Below are positions 8,725 through 17,768 of a stretch of DNA of 64,000 bases, in pieces. The translations under genes were made by a program, and so were the position numbers. The DNA is from Fusibacter paucivorans. GTDB taxonomy: Bacteria; Bacillota; Clostridia; Peptostreptococcales; Acidaminobacteraceae. Position 1 is the stretch's first letter. Each line of letters starts with the position of its first letter. The notes beneath the pieces were generated by a model, which did not search any database, was not told where the DNA came from, and was given only the letters and a program-made list of their open reading frames with translations. The stretch spans positions 1-64,000 of the forward strand of contig NZ_JAHBCL010000024.1 in NCBI RefSeq assembly GCF_018390735.1. Reading direction: 5' to 3'.

Positions 8725-8780
8725 TTGATTTTATATTTGGAGTGTGCCATACTATCAAAGTAAGTGAGTGCTCACTCACT
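8725..8780 (+). promoter_or_regulatory. Promoter and palindromic operator of the tetR-efflux operon
   Basis: A -35-like TTGATT (8725-8730) and -10-like CATACT (8748-8753) are 17 bases apart. Directly after the expected start site lies AGTGAGTGCTCACTCACT (8763-8780), an inverted repeat with perfect 8-base arms and a 2-base centre, the usual form of a TetR-family operator. The gene that follows encodes a TetR-family repressor, so autorepression of the whole efflux operon is likely. Confidence 0.75.
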
Positions 8781-8793
8781 TTTGGAGGATGAT

Positions 8794-9405
8794 ATGAAGA
8801 AGCGTGAAATAACAACCCAGCAGATTTTGGAATCTGCGGTAGACGTCATTGCCGAGAAAGGCTATAATGCCGCCAAAACACAGGAAATTGCTGAACGGGC
8901 AGGTGTAAGTGAAGCCACAGTTTTTAAATATTTTAAAAGTAAAAAAGGTATTTTGGATGGCATTGCAGTCCATGCTGTCAAACTCTTTGGCCGTGCAGTT
9001 GCCTTAACACCCATTAAGGAACTGCTCGAAACAAAGCGCGATGTGCCTGTCGATCAAGTGATTGATTTTGTTATTGAAGACCGTTTGAAATTTATTCAAA
9101 AGCAGTATCCGCTAATTGCCGTCATGGTGAACGAAGCGCAGTATCATCAGGCATTTCGCGATACGATTGTAGCAGAAATCTTTAATCCCATGTGTGAGGC
9201 ATTTGAAGCGTATTATCAATACCAGGCTTCACTTGGCAATGTCAGAGAAGTCGAATCGCCGCGCATACTGTTCAGAACCATTGTCGTCAATATGATGGCG
9301 CCAATCTTTCAGCGCGTTATTATGGAGCAGCCAATTGAAATGGATGCGCTCAGAGGAGAGTACGAAACGATCAAAGATATCTTAAAACATGGGGTGATAA
9401 AATGA
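8794..9405 (+). CDS. TetR/AcrR family transcriptional repressor
   Basis: A 203-residue regulator. The N-terminal helix-turn-helix is clear (AKTQEIAERAGVSEATVFKYF, about residues 25-46); the C-terminal all-helical ligand domain is divergent as usual. ATG 8794 has GGAGG at 8784-8788; the open frame starting at GTG 8764 would begin inside the operator and is rejected. The stop codon overlaps the start of the HlyD gene (ATGA), showing translational coupling to the efflux genes. A strong palindrome just upstream is its probable binding site. The arrangement resembles CecR-YbhGFSR-type drug efflux loci. Confidence 0.9.
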   Translation: MKKREITTQQILESAVDVIAEKGYNAAKTQEIAERAGVSEATVFKYFKSKKGILDGIAVHAVKLFGRAVALTPIKELLETKRDVPVDQVIDFVIEDRLKFIQKQYPLIAVMVNEAQYHQAFRDTIVAEIFNPMCEAFEAYYQYQASLGNVREVESPRILFRTIVVNMMAPIFQRVIMEQPIEMDALRGEYETIKDILKHGVIK

Positions 9406-10403
9406 AGCGACAACTACTCATAGGACTGCTGCTCTGTGCAGTGATGCTGACGAATTCAGCCTGTACAAGTAAAGAAGCTTTTCGATACACTGGCTTTGTC
9501 GAAGTGGATACGACAAAAATAACACCGCTGATCTCAGGTCAACTGATAGCATTAAATGCAGTGGAAGGCGATTTTGTTCAATCTGGTGATGTTATCGGAG
9601 AAATTGATCCAGCAACCTTAAAACTATCGGAAGAAGCACTCGCGTATCAAATTCAAGCAAGAAAAATAAGTATGGCGCTTATGGAAGATGAAATTGACGA
9701 TCGGGATTTGGCTTCTGCTCGAGAAGCACTTGATGGTGCAAGCAGTCAGTTGTCTTTTGCCAGAACTTCACAGAGAAAGGCTCAAGAGGATTACGATCAA
9801 GCCAATGTACTTTTTGATGCAGGTGCTATTTCGAAAGAGCAATTAAAACAGGCATCATTAAATGTTGACAATGCAGAGAACAGCGTCAATACGCTGCTGG
9901 CACAGTACAATCAACTAGCTTTAAGTTACGAAACACTTTCAGAAGGTGTTGATACGCGTAAGCTTGATCAAATTGCACTTGAGATAAAGGGACTCGAAAA
10001 CGAGCAGGCGACCATACAGCAGCAGATTGATGACACGACGATAGTCGCGCCTGTTTCAGGAACATTGACAGCACTTACAATCAATCAGTCTGAGTTCTGT
10101 GTTCAAGGTTCGCCAATTGGCAAGATCTCTGATTTGACGAAGCCGTATGTTATTTTTTACGTCGGCAATGACTTGCTCTCAAAAATCGAAGAAGGCTCAG
10201 TTGTCAATGTCTATCAGGATGGCATCACGACGCCAAGCGAAGGTATCATCTATCAAATTGCCGATGAAGCACAGTTTACCCCCAAAAATGTTACGGTTAA
10301 AGAAGACAGACAGCAGCTCGTCTATGAAGTCAAGGCGCATCTGCCGGAAGATGCAGGTTTTTTGCCGGGGATGATGATAGATGTTGAATATCCTGAACAA
10401 TAA
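9402..10403 (+). CDS. HlyD-family efflux adaptor lipoprotein
   Basis: A 333-residue membrane fusion-type protein. The N-terminus is a lipoprotein signal peptide with lipobox TNSAC (Cys21), so the mature protein should be anchored on the outer face of the membrane. A biotinyl-lipoyl-like half (GQLIALNAVEGDFVQSGDVIG, read in part) is followed by a long coiled coil (about 85-195), the second lipoyl half (TIVAPVSGTLTALTINQSEF, in part) and a beta barrel. It overlaps tetR by four bases and precedes the ABC genes by nine bases. In a Gram-positive-type cell it probably assists the ABC-2 exporter rather than bridging to an outer membrane. Confidence 0.85.
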   Translation: MKRQLLIGLLLCAVMLTNSACTSKEAFRYTGFVEVDTTKITPLISGQLIALNAVEGDFVQSGDVIGEIDPATLKLSEEALAYQIQARKISMALMEDEIDDRDLASAREALDGASSQLSFARTSQRKAQEDYDQANVLFDAGAISKEQLKQASLNVDNAENSVNTLLAQYNQLALSYETLSEGVDTRKLDQIALEIKGLENEQATIQQQIDDTTIVAPVSGTLTALTINQSEFCVQGSPIGKISDLTKPYVIFYVGNDLLSKIEEGSVVNVYQDGITTPSEGIIYQIADEAQFTPKNVTVKEDRQQLVYEVKAHLPEDAGFLPGMMIDVEYPEQ

Positions 10404-10412
10404 GGAGTTGCT

Positions 10413-11204
10413 ATGAATGCTGTAGACTTAAAAAAAATATCTAAAAAATTTCATCAGTTTACTGCGGTTAAAGAAATGAATTTAGCCATTCAGCCAGGTG
10501 AAATTTATGGACTCCTCGGGCCAAATGGCGCAGGTAAAAGTACAACGATTAAAATGATTTGCGGTGTCTTGCCGCCAAGTGCTGGTGAAGGGCATGTACT
10601 GGGCTATGATCTTCAAAGAGAAGGCGAGAAAATCAAACAGCATATTGGGTACATGTCGCAAAAGTTTAGTTTGTATGAAGACTTAACTGTATTGGAAAAT
10701 ATTCGTTTTTTCTCAAATATCTATGGTCTGACCAAAAAACAAGCGAAAGAGCGAATGGAGCAAATCATTCAGATGGCAGGGCTGGAAGGACGCGCCAATC
10801 AGATGACAGGTCATCTTTCCGGCGGGTGGAAGCAGAGACTGGCACTGGGATGTGCGATTATTCATAAGCCAAAGTTATTGATCTTGGATGAGCCGACAGC
10901 AGGTGTTGACCCCGTTTCGAGAAGACTTTTCTGGGAGATGCTCTATGAATTATCGGCACAGGGGATTACGATACTGGTGACGACTCATTACATGGATGAA
11001 GCGCAGAGCTGTGATCGCGTTGGTTTTGTTTTTGACGGCAGAAAATTGTTGGAAGGCGAACCGGAAACATTGATTAAAGAAATGCAGCTGAAGAATTTAG
11101 AAGATGTTTTTATTAAACTCGTCGAGCAGGAAACACAGATGAGCGTCAAAACGCGTTTTGACAAGCTCTCATTTATTAAGGAGGGTGAAGATGCAGCGCT
11201 TTAA
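10413..11204 (+). CDS. ABC-2 type exporter, ATP-binding protein
   Basis: A 263-residue ABC ATPase. Walker A GPNGAGKST, Q-loop YMSQKFSLYEDLT, signature LSGGWKQRLALG (W where Q is usual), Walker B LLILDEPTAGVDP and the switch histidine in TTHYMDEA are all present. It resembles the C-terminal half of YbhF-type ATPases (single domain here). The gene overlaps the permease gene by 14 bases, and AAGGAGGGTG for the permease lies inside it. Together with the permease and HlyD lipoprotein it forms an efflux system; drug, bile-salt-like or lipid-like substrates are known for relatives, but none can be assigned here. Confidence 0.92.
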   Translation: MNAVDLKKISKKFHQFTAVKEMNLAIQPGEIYGLLGPNGAGKSTTIKMICGVLPPSAGEGHVLGYDLQREGEKIKQHIGYMSQKFSLYEDLTVLENIRFFSNIYGLTKKQAKERMEQIIQMAGLEGRANQMTGHLSGGWKQRLALGCAIIHKPKLLILDEPTAGVDPVSRRLFWEMLYELSAQGITILVTTHYMDEAQSCDRVGFVFDGRKLLEGEPETLIKEMQLKNLEDVFIKLVEQETQMSVKTRFDKLSFIKEGEDAAL

Positions 11205-12264
11205 ACATATTGTCATTAAAGAAGCGCTCCACATTCGGCGTGATCGCGCCAGTATGGTAATGCTGATTATGATGCCGGTGTTCTTTATGCTGATGTTTGG
11301 CTATGCCGTAAATACAGAAGTGGATCACATCTACATGGGTGTGCTGGACAACGATCACACTTATGAGAGCCGCGAACTCGTTCGAACGTTTACAACTTCG
11401 AATTATTTTGAACTATACAGCTATTATCATGATATAAAAGCAATTGATACAGCGCTTGACAGCGGGGAAATTAAAACGGCAATTGTCATTCCAAAGGGAT
11501 ATGGGAGTGATCCTATTGAAAGTGAAATAGCCTTTTTCGTCGATGGATCAGATCCCACTGTAGCGAGAACAGCTCTGCAGAGCGGCAGTTTGATTGCTCA
11601 GTCGCAAAAGGGGATGACACTACAGGGAAACTTTAGGACAACGGTCTGGTATAATCCATCCATGGAAAGCAGGCAATTTACCATACCGGGACTCATGGGG
11701 CTCATTATGCAAAACATTACCGTAATGTTGACAGCATTTTCGCTTGTTAGAGAGCGTGAACGCGGTACCATTGAACAACTGATGGTATCGCCGATTAAAT
11801 CGTATGAACTCATCATTGGGAAAATGATTCCCTATGTCGTCATTGGTAATATCGACTTTCTCATTACCATTTTCTTTGGTATGGTGTGGTTTAATGTCCC
11901 GTTTAGAGGCAGCATGGCTCTATTGCTGATTTTAGGAAATGCTTTTATTTTTAGTGCACTGGCAATTGGCATGCTGATTTCAACTGTTTCGAAAAATCAG
12001 CTTCAGGCGATGCAGATGTCTTTTCTCATTATTCTGCCAAGTGTACTGCTCAGTGGCTTTGTTTTTCCGAGAGATGCTATGCCGACATTCATTTACTATA
12101 TTGGCTACGCCATTCCACTGACCTATTTTCTCGATATTCTTCGCGGCATTATTATTAAAGGTGTTGGCTTCGAAATCATTTGGCAGCAAACACTAGCGCT
12201 AACCATAATGAGTATTCTTTTACTCACAATAGCCTCAATTCGGTTTAAAAAGCGTTTAGAGTAG
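11191..12264 (+). CDS. ABC-2 type exporter, permease
   Basis: A 357-residue membrane protein of the YhhJ/YbhS group. One N-terminal membrane segment (MVMLIMMPVFFMLMFGYAV) is followed by a large extracytoplasmic domain (about 45-165) and five C-terminal membrane segments, with the typical RERERGTIEQLMVSPI loop between. ATG 11191 with AAGGAGGGTG upstream is preferred over an earlier in-frame start within the ATPase gene. Only one permease gene is present, so a homodimer is expected, unlike YbhS/YbhR. It is the last gene of the TetR-controlled operon. Confidence 0.9.
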   Translation: MQRFKHIVIKEALHIRRDRASMVMLIMMPVFFMLMFGYAVNTEVDHIYMGVLDNDHTYESRELVRTFTTSNYFELYSYYHDIKAIDTALDSGEIKTAIVIPKGYGSDPIESEIAFFVDGSDPTVARTALQSGSLIAQSQKGMTLQGNFRTTVWYNPSMESRQFTIPGLMGLIMQNITVMLTAFSLVRERERGTIEQLMVSPIKSYELIIGKMIPYVVIGNIDFLITIFFGMVWFNVPFRGSMALLLILGNAFIFSALAIGMLISTVSKNQLQAMQMSFLIILPSVLLSGFVFPRDAMPTFIYYIGYAIPLTYFLDILRGIIIKGVGFEIIWQQTLALTIMSILLLTIASIRFKKRLE

Positions 12265-12293
12265 TTGTAACGCGGTTATAAAAATGTTACGAT
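12265..12293 (+). promoter_or_regulatory. Candidate sigma-A promoter for the receiver-kinase operon
   Basis: TTGTAA (12265-12270) and TACGAT (12288-12293) are spaced by 17 bases, giving a start near 12300 and a short leader to ATG 12316. The elements also contain the inverted pair TGTAAC/GTTACG. No terminator is visible after the ABC permease, so readthrough is also possible. Confidence 0.5.
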
Positions 12294-12315
12294 GATGAAA
12301 ATGAGGTGTGGCGAT

Positions 12316-13608
12316 ATGATAAAATTATTAATTGTTGATGACAGCAAGATCAACCAGGTTTTTGCAAGAGATACGATTTTGTCGCATCAAATTGAATGCG
12401 ATATTGATCTATGCAGCAATGGCGAAGAGGCACTAAAACGCATTTATGGTGCTGCCTATGACTTGATATTGCTCGACATTATTATGCCGGGGATATCCGG
12501 TGTTGAAATATTACAGAAGCTGCGGGAAACACCGCCGGATCACTTGCCGAAAATCGTCATGCTAACCAATATCAACAACCTCAATACCATTCGCACTTGC
12601 TTTGAACTCGGTGCCAGTGACTATATTAAAAAGCCATTTGAAGATGTTGAGTTTACATCGCGGATCAATTCAATTATTCGTGAAATTCACAGCGATAACG
12701 AGCGCATTGCAAATTTAAAAGTCATTGCAGAGCAGAATCAGGCGCTGAAAGAAGTGAATCAATCACTGAAAGAAGCACAATATTATCTGCTTCAAAAAGA
12801 GAAACTGGTGGCAATTGGTGAATTGGCGGCTGGGATTGCGCATGAAATCAATAATCCTTTGGCATTTGTCATGAGCAATTTTGAAATGCTGAAAAATTAT
12901 TTTACAGATTTAACACCGATACTGGAAGGCATAAAAGCACTAATTGATGAACAATGCAAGGATGAAATGCAGTTTAACCGCATTAAGACGATGTGGCAGT
13001 CGCAAGATGTCGATTTTGTACTCGCCGACCTTCCCGATATCTTTAGCGATAGTGACAAGGGGTTAAACCGCGTTGCCAAAATCGTTCAGAGTATGCGAAA
13101 TTTCGCACGTGTTTCGGAAGATGAAGTCTATGAATTTGTCAATATTGATGAAGTAGTCGAAGAGACCATGCTCATTGTCAATAATGAGATTAAATATGTT
13201 GCCACAATTAATAAATATGTTCAGGAAGGGCCTCTCATTTATTGCAATAAGGGACAGATAGAGCAAGTACTCGTCAATGTGCTGGTCAATGCTGCTCAAG
13301 CAATTAAAGCAAGAGAATATCAGCAGCTTGGCGAAATTAACATTGAAGTGATCATGACGGAACTCTATTGTGAAATTCACGTCAGCGATAATGGTACCGG
13401 TATTGATACTGCGCATCTCAATCGTATTTTTGAACCGTTTTTCACCACGAAACCAGTCGGTCAAGGGACTGGCTTGGGTCTGAGTATTTCATATGATATC
13501 GTTGTGAATAAACACAATGGGAAACTGGAAGTTCAGTCCAAAAAAGGGGTTGGCAGTGAATTCGTGGTCATGCTGCCGATACTGACAAATGAAGTTGGAG
13601 ATAAGTAA
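12316..13608 (+). CDS. Cytoplasmic receiver-histidine kinase hybrid
   Basis: A 430-residue protein with an N-terminal receiver domain (about 1-122; acidic DD at 8-9, phosphoacceptor D54 in LILLDIIMPG, switch T84, K106), a coiled coil (about 125-165), a HisKA domain with H176 in AAGIAHEINNP, and an HATPase domain with an N box (NVLVNAAQAI), DNGTGI and GTGLGLS. No membrane segment or sensor domain is visible, so input probably comes by phosphotransfer to the receiver or from a partner protein. GAGGTG lies seven bases before ATG 12316. The plsC gene overlaps its stop (TAATG), implying cotranslation. No DNA-binding response regulator is adjacent. Confidence 0.88.
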   Translation: MIKLLIVDDSKINQVFARDTILSHQIECDIDLCSNGEEALKRIYGAAYDLILLDIIMPGISGVEILQKLRETPPDHLPKIVMLTNINNLNTIRTCFELGASDYIKKPFEDVEFTSRINSIIREIHSDNERIANLKVIAEQNQALKEVNQSLKEAQYYLLQKEKLVAIGELAAGIAHEINNPLAFVMSNFEMLKNYFTDLTPILEGIKALIDEQCKDEMQFNRIKTMWQSQDVDFVLADLPDIFSDSDKGLNRVAKIVQSMRNFARVSEDEVYEFVNIDEVVEETMLIVNNEIKYVATINKYVQEGPLIYCNKGQIEQVLVNVLVNAAQAIKAREYQQLGEINIEVIMTELYCEIHVSDNGTGIDTAHLNRIFEPFFTTKPVGQGTGLGLSISYDIVVNKHNGKLEVQSKKGVGSEFVVMLPILTNEVGDK

Positions 13609-14345
13609 TGCTGAGAACAATCATCTGGTTTGTATACTTTTGGGCCAGTCTCATCAGCTATGTGCCGTCCTATCTTAAATTAAAGGACATGCCGAATGAT
13701 GAGGCGAGGCTGATCGCAGCCGAACGCAAGGCGAGGCATTGGTCAGAAAAATTATTAAAACTTGCAGGGACGCAAATTGAAGTGAAAGGATTAGATCATC
13801 TGCCCAAAGACGGTCCAATCCTTTTTATTGCCAATCATCAGTCAAATTTTGACATACCGTTGATGATTGCTTCGCTGCCGGTACCCGTAGGGTTTGTGGC
13901 AAAATTGGAACTTGAAAAAATGCCATTTGTCAATGGCTGGATGAAGGCGCTTCAATGTACATTTATCGATCGAAGCGATATTCGAAAGCAAGTCCGTGCC
14001 ATAAATGAAGGTGCAGTGCGCCTAAAAAAAGGCTATCATATTGTGCTTTTTCCTGAAGGAACGCGCAGTGCTGACGGCAAAATACAGGATTTTAAACCCG
14101 GTGGGTTGAAACTTGCGACGAAATCAGGTGCAGCTATTGTACCGATAACCATAGACGGCTCAATTGGCATTATGCAGAAGGGCAGTCTGAAAATTAACCC
14201 TGCGACAGTTACAATTACCATCCATCCGCGTTATGAGATGGAATCGAAAGACACTGTTGCCAATATGGCGGCAATAAAACAGCAAATTGGAACAATCATT
14301 GAAGCGCGTTCTCATGGAACGTTGCGTGAGGAACAGACAGCATGA
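13608..14345 (+). CDS. plsC: 1-acyl-sn-glycerol-3-phosphate acyltransferase
   Basis: A 245-residue PlsC-type acyltransferase that makes phosphatidic acid from lysophosphatidic acid at the membrane. The catalytic HX4D motif NHQSNFD, the FPEGTRS motif and a C-terminal PITIDGS segment are present, plus one N-terminal membrane segment. Length is standard. Its start overlaps the kinase stop (TAATG) and its end overlaps the next gene (ATGA), so the three genes form one coupled transcript. Why a signalling kinase should be coupled to phospholipid synthesis is not clear. Confidence 0.9.
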   Translation: MLRTIIWFVYFWASLISYVPSYLKLKDMPNDEARLIAAERKARHWSEKLLKLAGTQIEVKGLDHLPKDGPILFIANHQSNFDIPLMIASLPVPVGFVAKLELEKMPFVNGWMKALQCTFIDRSDIRKQVRAINEGAVRLKKGYHIVLFPEGTRSADGKIQDFKPGGLKLATKSGAAIVPITIDGSIGIMQKGSLKINPATVTITIHPRYEMESKDTVANMAAIKQQIGTIIEARSHGTLREEQTA

Positions 14346-14893
14346 AAGGCAAAGGCAAGCGAAAAAGAAGGCAGTTGAGACCGGGTGTCTTCCCCAAAAT
14401 CTATGGTCTCGGTACACCGGTTTTATTTTTCGATGATATCTATACAGTGGTGCCAGCCACGTCGAAAAGCCACGTTCAAATACAGGATAAGACAATTTGT
14501 CTCAAAGTGGACTGGCACGATTCAGAGGCTGTCAAACAAGAGGTTTTAAAATTGCTGCGATTAGCGTTAACAGCGAAAATACACGAACGCGTTATGGTGT
14601 ACAGTAATTATTACAATGTTTCGTACGGCACGATTCGCATTAAGAACATCCGATCGCGTTGGGGGAGCTGTTCCAGTCTGGGCAATCTTAACTTTAATCT
14701 TCAGTTAGCAGGGGCATCTGATACAATTATTGACTACATTGTTGTTCATGAGATTTGTCATTTGCTTCATCTAAACCATTCACCTGAGTTCTGGAAAACA
14801 GTAGAAAAGACGATACCCGATTGGCGGATACACCGCAAATGGCTGCGTGAAAATGGCCATTTACTGAATCTTGATTATCAATTTCATAAGTGA
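14342..14893 (+). CDS. YgjP/DUF45-family metal-dependent hydrolase
   Basis: A 183-residue protein with the zincin-like motif HEICHLLHLNHSPEFW (HExxH plus a third histidine), preceded by the family signature RWGSCSSLGNLNFN. The basic N-terminus (KGKGKRKRRQLR) is unusual for the family and may bind nucleic acid or simply be disordered. Relatives such as E. coli YgjP are annotated as metallopeptidase-like or nucleotide hydrolases; the reaction here is unknown. It overlaps plsC by four bases and is followed by a strong terminator at 14904-14938. Confidence 0.82.
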   Translation: MKGKGKRKRRQLRPGVFPKIYGLGTPVLFFDDIYTVVPATSKSHVQIQDKTICLKVDWHDSEAVKQEVLKLLRLALTAKIHERVMVYSNYYNVSYGTIRIKNIRSRWGSCSSLGNLNFNLQLAGASDTIIDYIVVHEICHLLHLNHSPEFWKTVEKTIPDWRIHRKWLRENGHLLNLDYQFHK

Positions 14894-14903
14894 AGATAGG
14901 TCT

Positions 14904-14938
14904 AAAGAGCTACTCGAATAAGTAGCTCTTTTTCTTTT
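14904..14938 (+). terminator. Intrinsic terminator
   Basis: AAAGAGCTACT (14904-14914) pairs perfectly with AGTAGCTCTTT (14921-14931), followed by a T-rich tail to 14938. It separates the kinase-plsC-ygjP operon from the chemotaxis operon. Confidence 0.9.
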
Positions 14939-15082
14939 GATACCTTACAAATACGGTTCCAATACATGTACTGTTAAACTGTGAAGCGGTGATTCATTCG
15001 GTTTACAATAGGAATACGTGTTTAGAACTTTGGGAAGTTGGTATTAATCTATTGAATACCTATAGCAAAGGGAGGTAGGTAA

Positions 15083-17284
15083 ATGAGTGATTTCAATACA
15101 AACGAACCGATGATTGAAATGTATATCTACGAGACGGTGCAACTCATTGATCGGCTGGAACAATTGGTGATGGAAACGGAGGAAACAGCCAGTTTGGCAT
15201 TTGCCATTGACGAGATATTCAGAATTATGCATACCATCAAGGGGAATTCGATGATGATGCTCTATGAGAATATCGCCGTTGTTGCGCATCGGCTGGAGGA
15301 TTTGTTCGACTTGCTCAGAAAGGATGAAAGTGTTGTTTACGATGTCGGAAAGATTACAGATCTGACGCTGGAAATGATTGATTTCGTCAAAGCTGAAATT
15401 CAAAAGTTAGAACGAGGTATAACCCCAAATGGGAACTCCGATGAACTGAAACAGACGATTGTCGCCTATATGAATTCATTAACATTCATGAACGATCAGC
15501 CGGACATTAAGTTAGAGGATACTGTCGACACCAATGACCAGCGCTATTATCTATCTCCTACAAAAACGGAGGCCAAAGCTGAAAATAGTGTTTCAGCAGA
15601 AACAGATATTCAGTGCTATAAGGCAAGTGTCCACTACGAGGCCGGCAGCGGCATGGAGAACATTCGAGCTTTTACTTTTATCCACACGGTGAAGGAAAAG
15701 TGGATCGAATACCATCATTATCCTAAAGATGTTACCAATGACCCGGATGCCGGCACAGTGATACTTGAAAAGGGATTTCACATTATCTTTAAAACGAAAC
15801 TAAATGAAACAGAAGTTACAGCACTGTTTGATGCCATTAGCTTTTTAGACCATTACATATTAAATCCAATTGATGAGCAGCAATACATAGACTATCTTGA
15901 AGCGTACCAAATAGATAATGTCAATACTTTTATCAGTGAACCAAAGGTAGAAAAATCAGCTGAGGAAGAACTAGAAGCAGCTGAAGATGAAATGATACCG
16001 CCGGCATTTGAAACAACAGAAACAATGCCAAAATCGGAAGATGCTGCGATTGAACACATTAAAAAGGCGTTAAACCCTAAATCAAAAACAGATACATCGA
16101 CGAAAGAAGTCAGTGTACCGGCACAGACTAAAGCTGCGATGATTAGTGTTGATGTTCATCGCGTTGACAAATTGATGGATCTCGTCGGCGAACTCGTCGT
16201 CTCAGAGGCGATGGTGACGCAAAATCCTGAAATTCAAAAGCTTCAGCTCGAAAGTTTTGAAAAAGCGGCTAGGCAATTCAGAATCATCATGAATGACCTA
16301 CAGGATACCGTTATGAGCATGCGTATGGTGCCGTTGGCACTAACATTCCAGAAGATGAATCGAATCGTCCGAGACATGAAGAAAAAGATCGGAAAGGACG
16401 TGGAACTCGTCATCATTGGTGAACAGACGGAAGTTGACAAGAACGTTATTGAAAACATCAATGACCCTTTAATGCACATCATTCGGAATTCAGTAGATCA
16501 CGGGATTGAAACGATCGAAGAGCGCGTGGATGCGGGTAAAAACGAAAAGGGAACGATTACACTTGAAGCCAAACATTCGGGAGGTGACGTCTGGATTATC
16601 GTCAAAGATGATGGACGTGGACTGGATCGTGAAAAAATTCTAGACAAGTGTGAAGATCGTGGGATATTGACAAAATCCCGAGAAGACTATTCGGATAGGG
16701 AAGTCTACGAGATGCTTTTTGCCCCAGGTTTTTCGACGAAAGAGCAGGTGACAGAGTTTTCCGGACGCGGCGTCGGACTGGATGTCGTCGCCAAGAATAT
16801 CAAAAAGATCGGCGGAAGCGTTATTATTTCATCAGAGCTCGGCATGGGCAGTGAATTTGCTATAAAAATTCCGCTAACACTTGCCATTATCAACAGTATG
16901 ATGATGCAAGTGGGAAAAACGATCTTCAGTGTACCCATTGTCTCAATTAGATCGTCATTTATTGCAAATGAACGCGACATCACAACAGACCCAGATGGCC
17001 ATGAGATGGTGATCGTCAGAGGGCAAGCTTATCCAATTATAAGACTTCACAAGCGGTATAATTTGGAAACAGAAGTAAAAGCGTTAAGTGATGGTATTTT
17101 GATGATGATAGAGGAGAATGGACGAACGCGCGTCTTTTTCGCAGATGCTATTCTTGGTGAACAGCAACTTGTGGTGAAGAGTCCACCGCACTATCTAAAG
17201 CATGTAGAAGGCTTGACCGGATTTGCACTGCTGGGTGACGGACGAATCAGCATCATACTCGACCCCGATCAGCTGGTAAGTTAG
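15083..17284 (+). CDS. cheA: Chemotaxis histidine kinase CheA
   Basis: A 733-residue CheA. P1 HPt domain with phosphorylated H50 in IMHTIKGNS; a P2-like domain at about 195-285 that would dock a response regulator; an acidic linker (about 288-345); P3 dimerisation; P4 ATPase with N box HIIRNSVDHGIE, DDGRGLD and GRGVGLDVV; and the C-terminal P5 CheW-like domain. GGGAGGTAGGT precedes ATG 15083. It heads an operon cheA-cheW-mcp-cheR-cheB with gaps of at most 16 bases. No cheY is present in the window, so the phosphate acceptor other than CheB must be encoded elsewhere. Confidence 0.95.
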   Translation: MSDFNTNEPMIEMYIYETVQLIDRLEQLVMETEETASLAFAIDEIFRIMHTIKGNSMMMLYENIAVVAHRLEDLFDLLRKDESVVYDVGKITDLTLEMIDFVKAEIQKLERGITPNGNSDELKQTIVAYMNSLTFMNDQPDIKLEDTVDTNDQRYYLSPTKTEAKAENSVSAETDIQCYKASVHYEAGSGMENIRAFTFIHTVKEKWIEYHHYPKDVTNDPDAGTVILEKGFHIIFKTKLNETEVTALFDAISFLDHYILNPIDEQQYIDYLEAYQIDNVNTFISEPKVEKSAEEELEAAEDEMIPPAFETTETMPKSEDAAIEHIKKALNPKSKTDTSTKEVSVPAQTKAAMISVDVHRVDKLMDLVGELVVSEAMVTQNPEIQKLQLESFEKAARQFRIIMNDLQDTVMSMRMVPLALTFQKMNRIVRDMKKKIGKDVELVIIGEQTEVDKNVIENINDPLMHIIRNSVDHGIETIEERVDAGKNEKGTITLEAKHSGGDVWIIVKDDGRGLDREKILDKCEDRGILTKSREDYSDREVYEMLFAPGFSTKEQVTEFSGRGVGLDVVAKNIKKIGGSVIISSELGMGSEFAIKIPLTLAIINSMMMQVGKTIFSVPIVSIRSSFIANERDITTDPDGHEMVIVRGQAYPIIRLHKRYNLETEVKALSDGILMMIEENGRTRVFFADAILGEQQLVVKSPPHYLKHVEGLTGFALLGDGRISIILDPDQLVS

Positions 17285-17292
17285 GAGGCCAT

Positions 17293-17754
17293 ATGAATCA
17301 TGAAAATATAGCGGAAGAAGCAGTAGCCCTAACCTCGCAAGAGTTGAAGAAATTCTTGACCATCAGCATTGATAATGAAATATACGGCATTGATATTGAA
17401 CACGTCAATGATATCAATCGCATTCAGGAAATTACAGAAGTACCTAATCAAGATCATTATGTGATGGGAATCATTAATTTAAGAGGGCAGATTGTCCCGG
17501 TGATTGATATTCGCAGACGCTTTGTTAAAAATGAAATTGAATATGACGATCGAACCTGTATTATCGTCATTCGGTATGAAGAAAATATTGTAGGTCTTAT
17601 TGTAGACCGGGTTGTAGAGGTCCTGTCAATACCAATATCACTATTGACAAAGACCGATTCAAACGATCAAAAGAGTAAATTCATCATGGGGATTACGAAA
17701 TATAATGATCAAATCATAACGCTCTTAGATATTGAGCGGATACTTTTTGATTAA
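17293..17754 (+). CDS. cheW: Chemotaxis coupling protein CheW
   Basis: A 153-residue CheW with a single CheW-like domain: KKFLTISIDNEIYGIDIEHV at the start, then the conserved GIINLRGQIVPVIDIR loop that contacts receptors and CheA P5. GGAGG lies just before the ATG, eight bases after cheA. It links CheA to the receptor encoded next. Confidence 0.95.
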   Translation: MNHENIAEEAVALTSQELKKFLTISIDNEIYGIDIEHVNDINRIQEITEVPNQDHYVMGIINLRGQIVPVIDIRRRFVKNEIEYDDRTCIIVIRYEENIVGLIVDRVVEVLSIPISLLTKTDSNDQKSKFIMGITKYNDQIITLLDIERILFD

Positions 17755-17768
17755 GAAGGGAGCGAACC

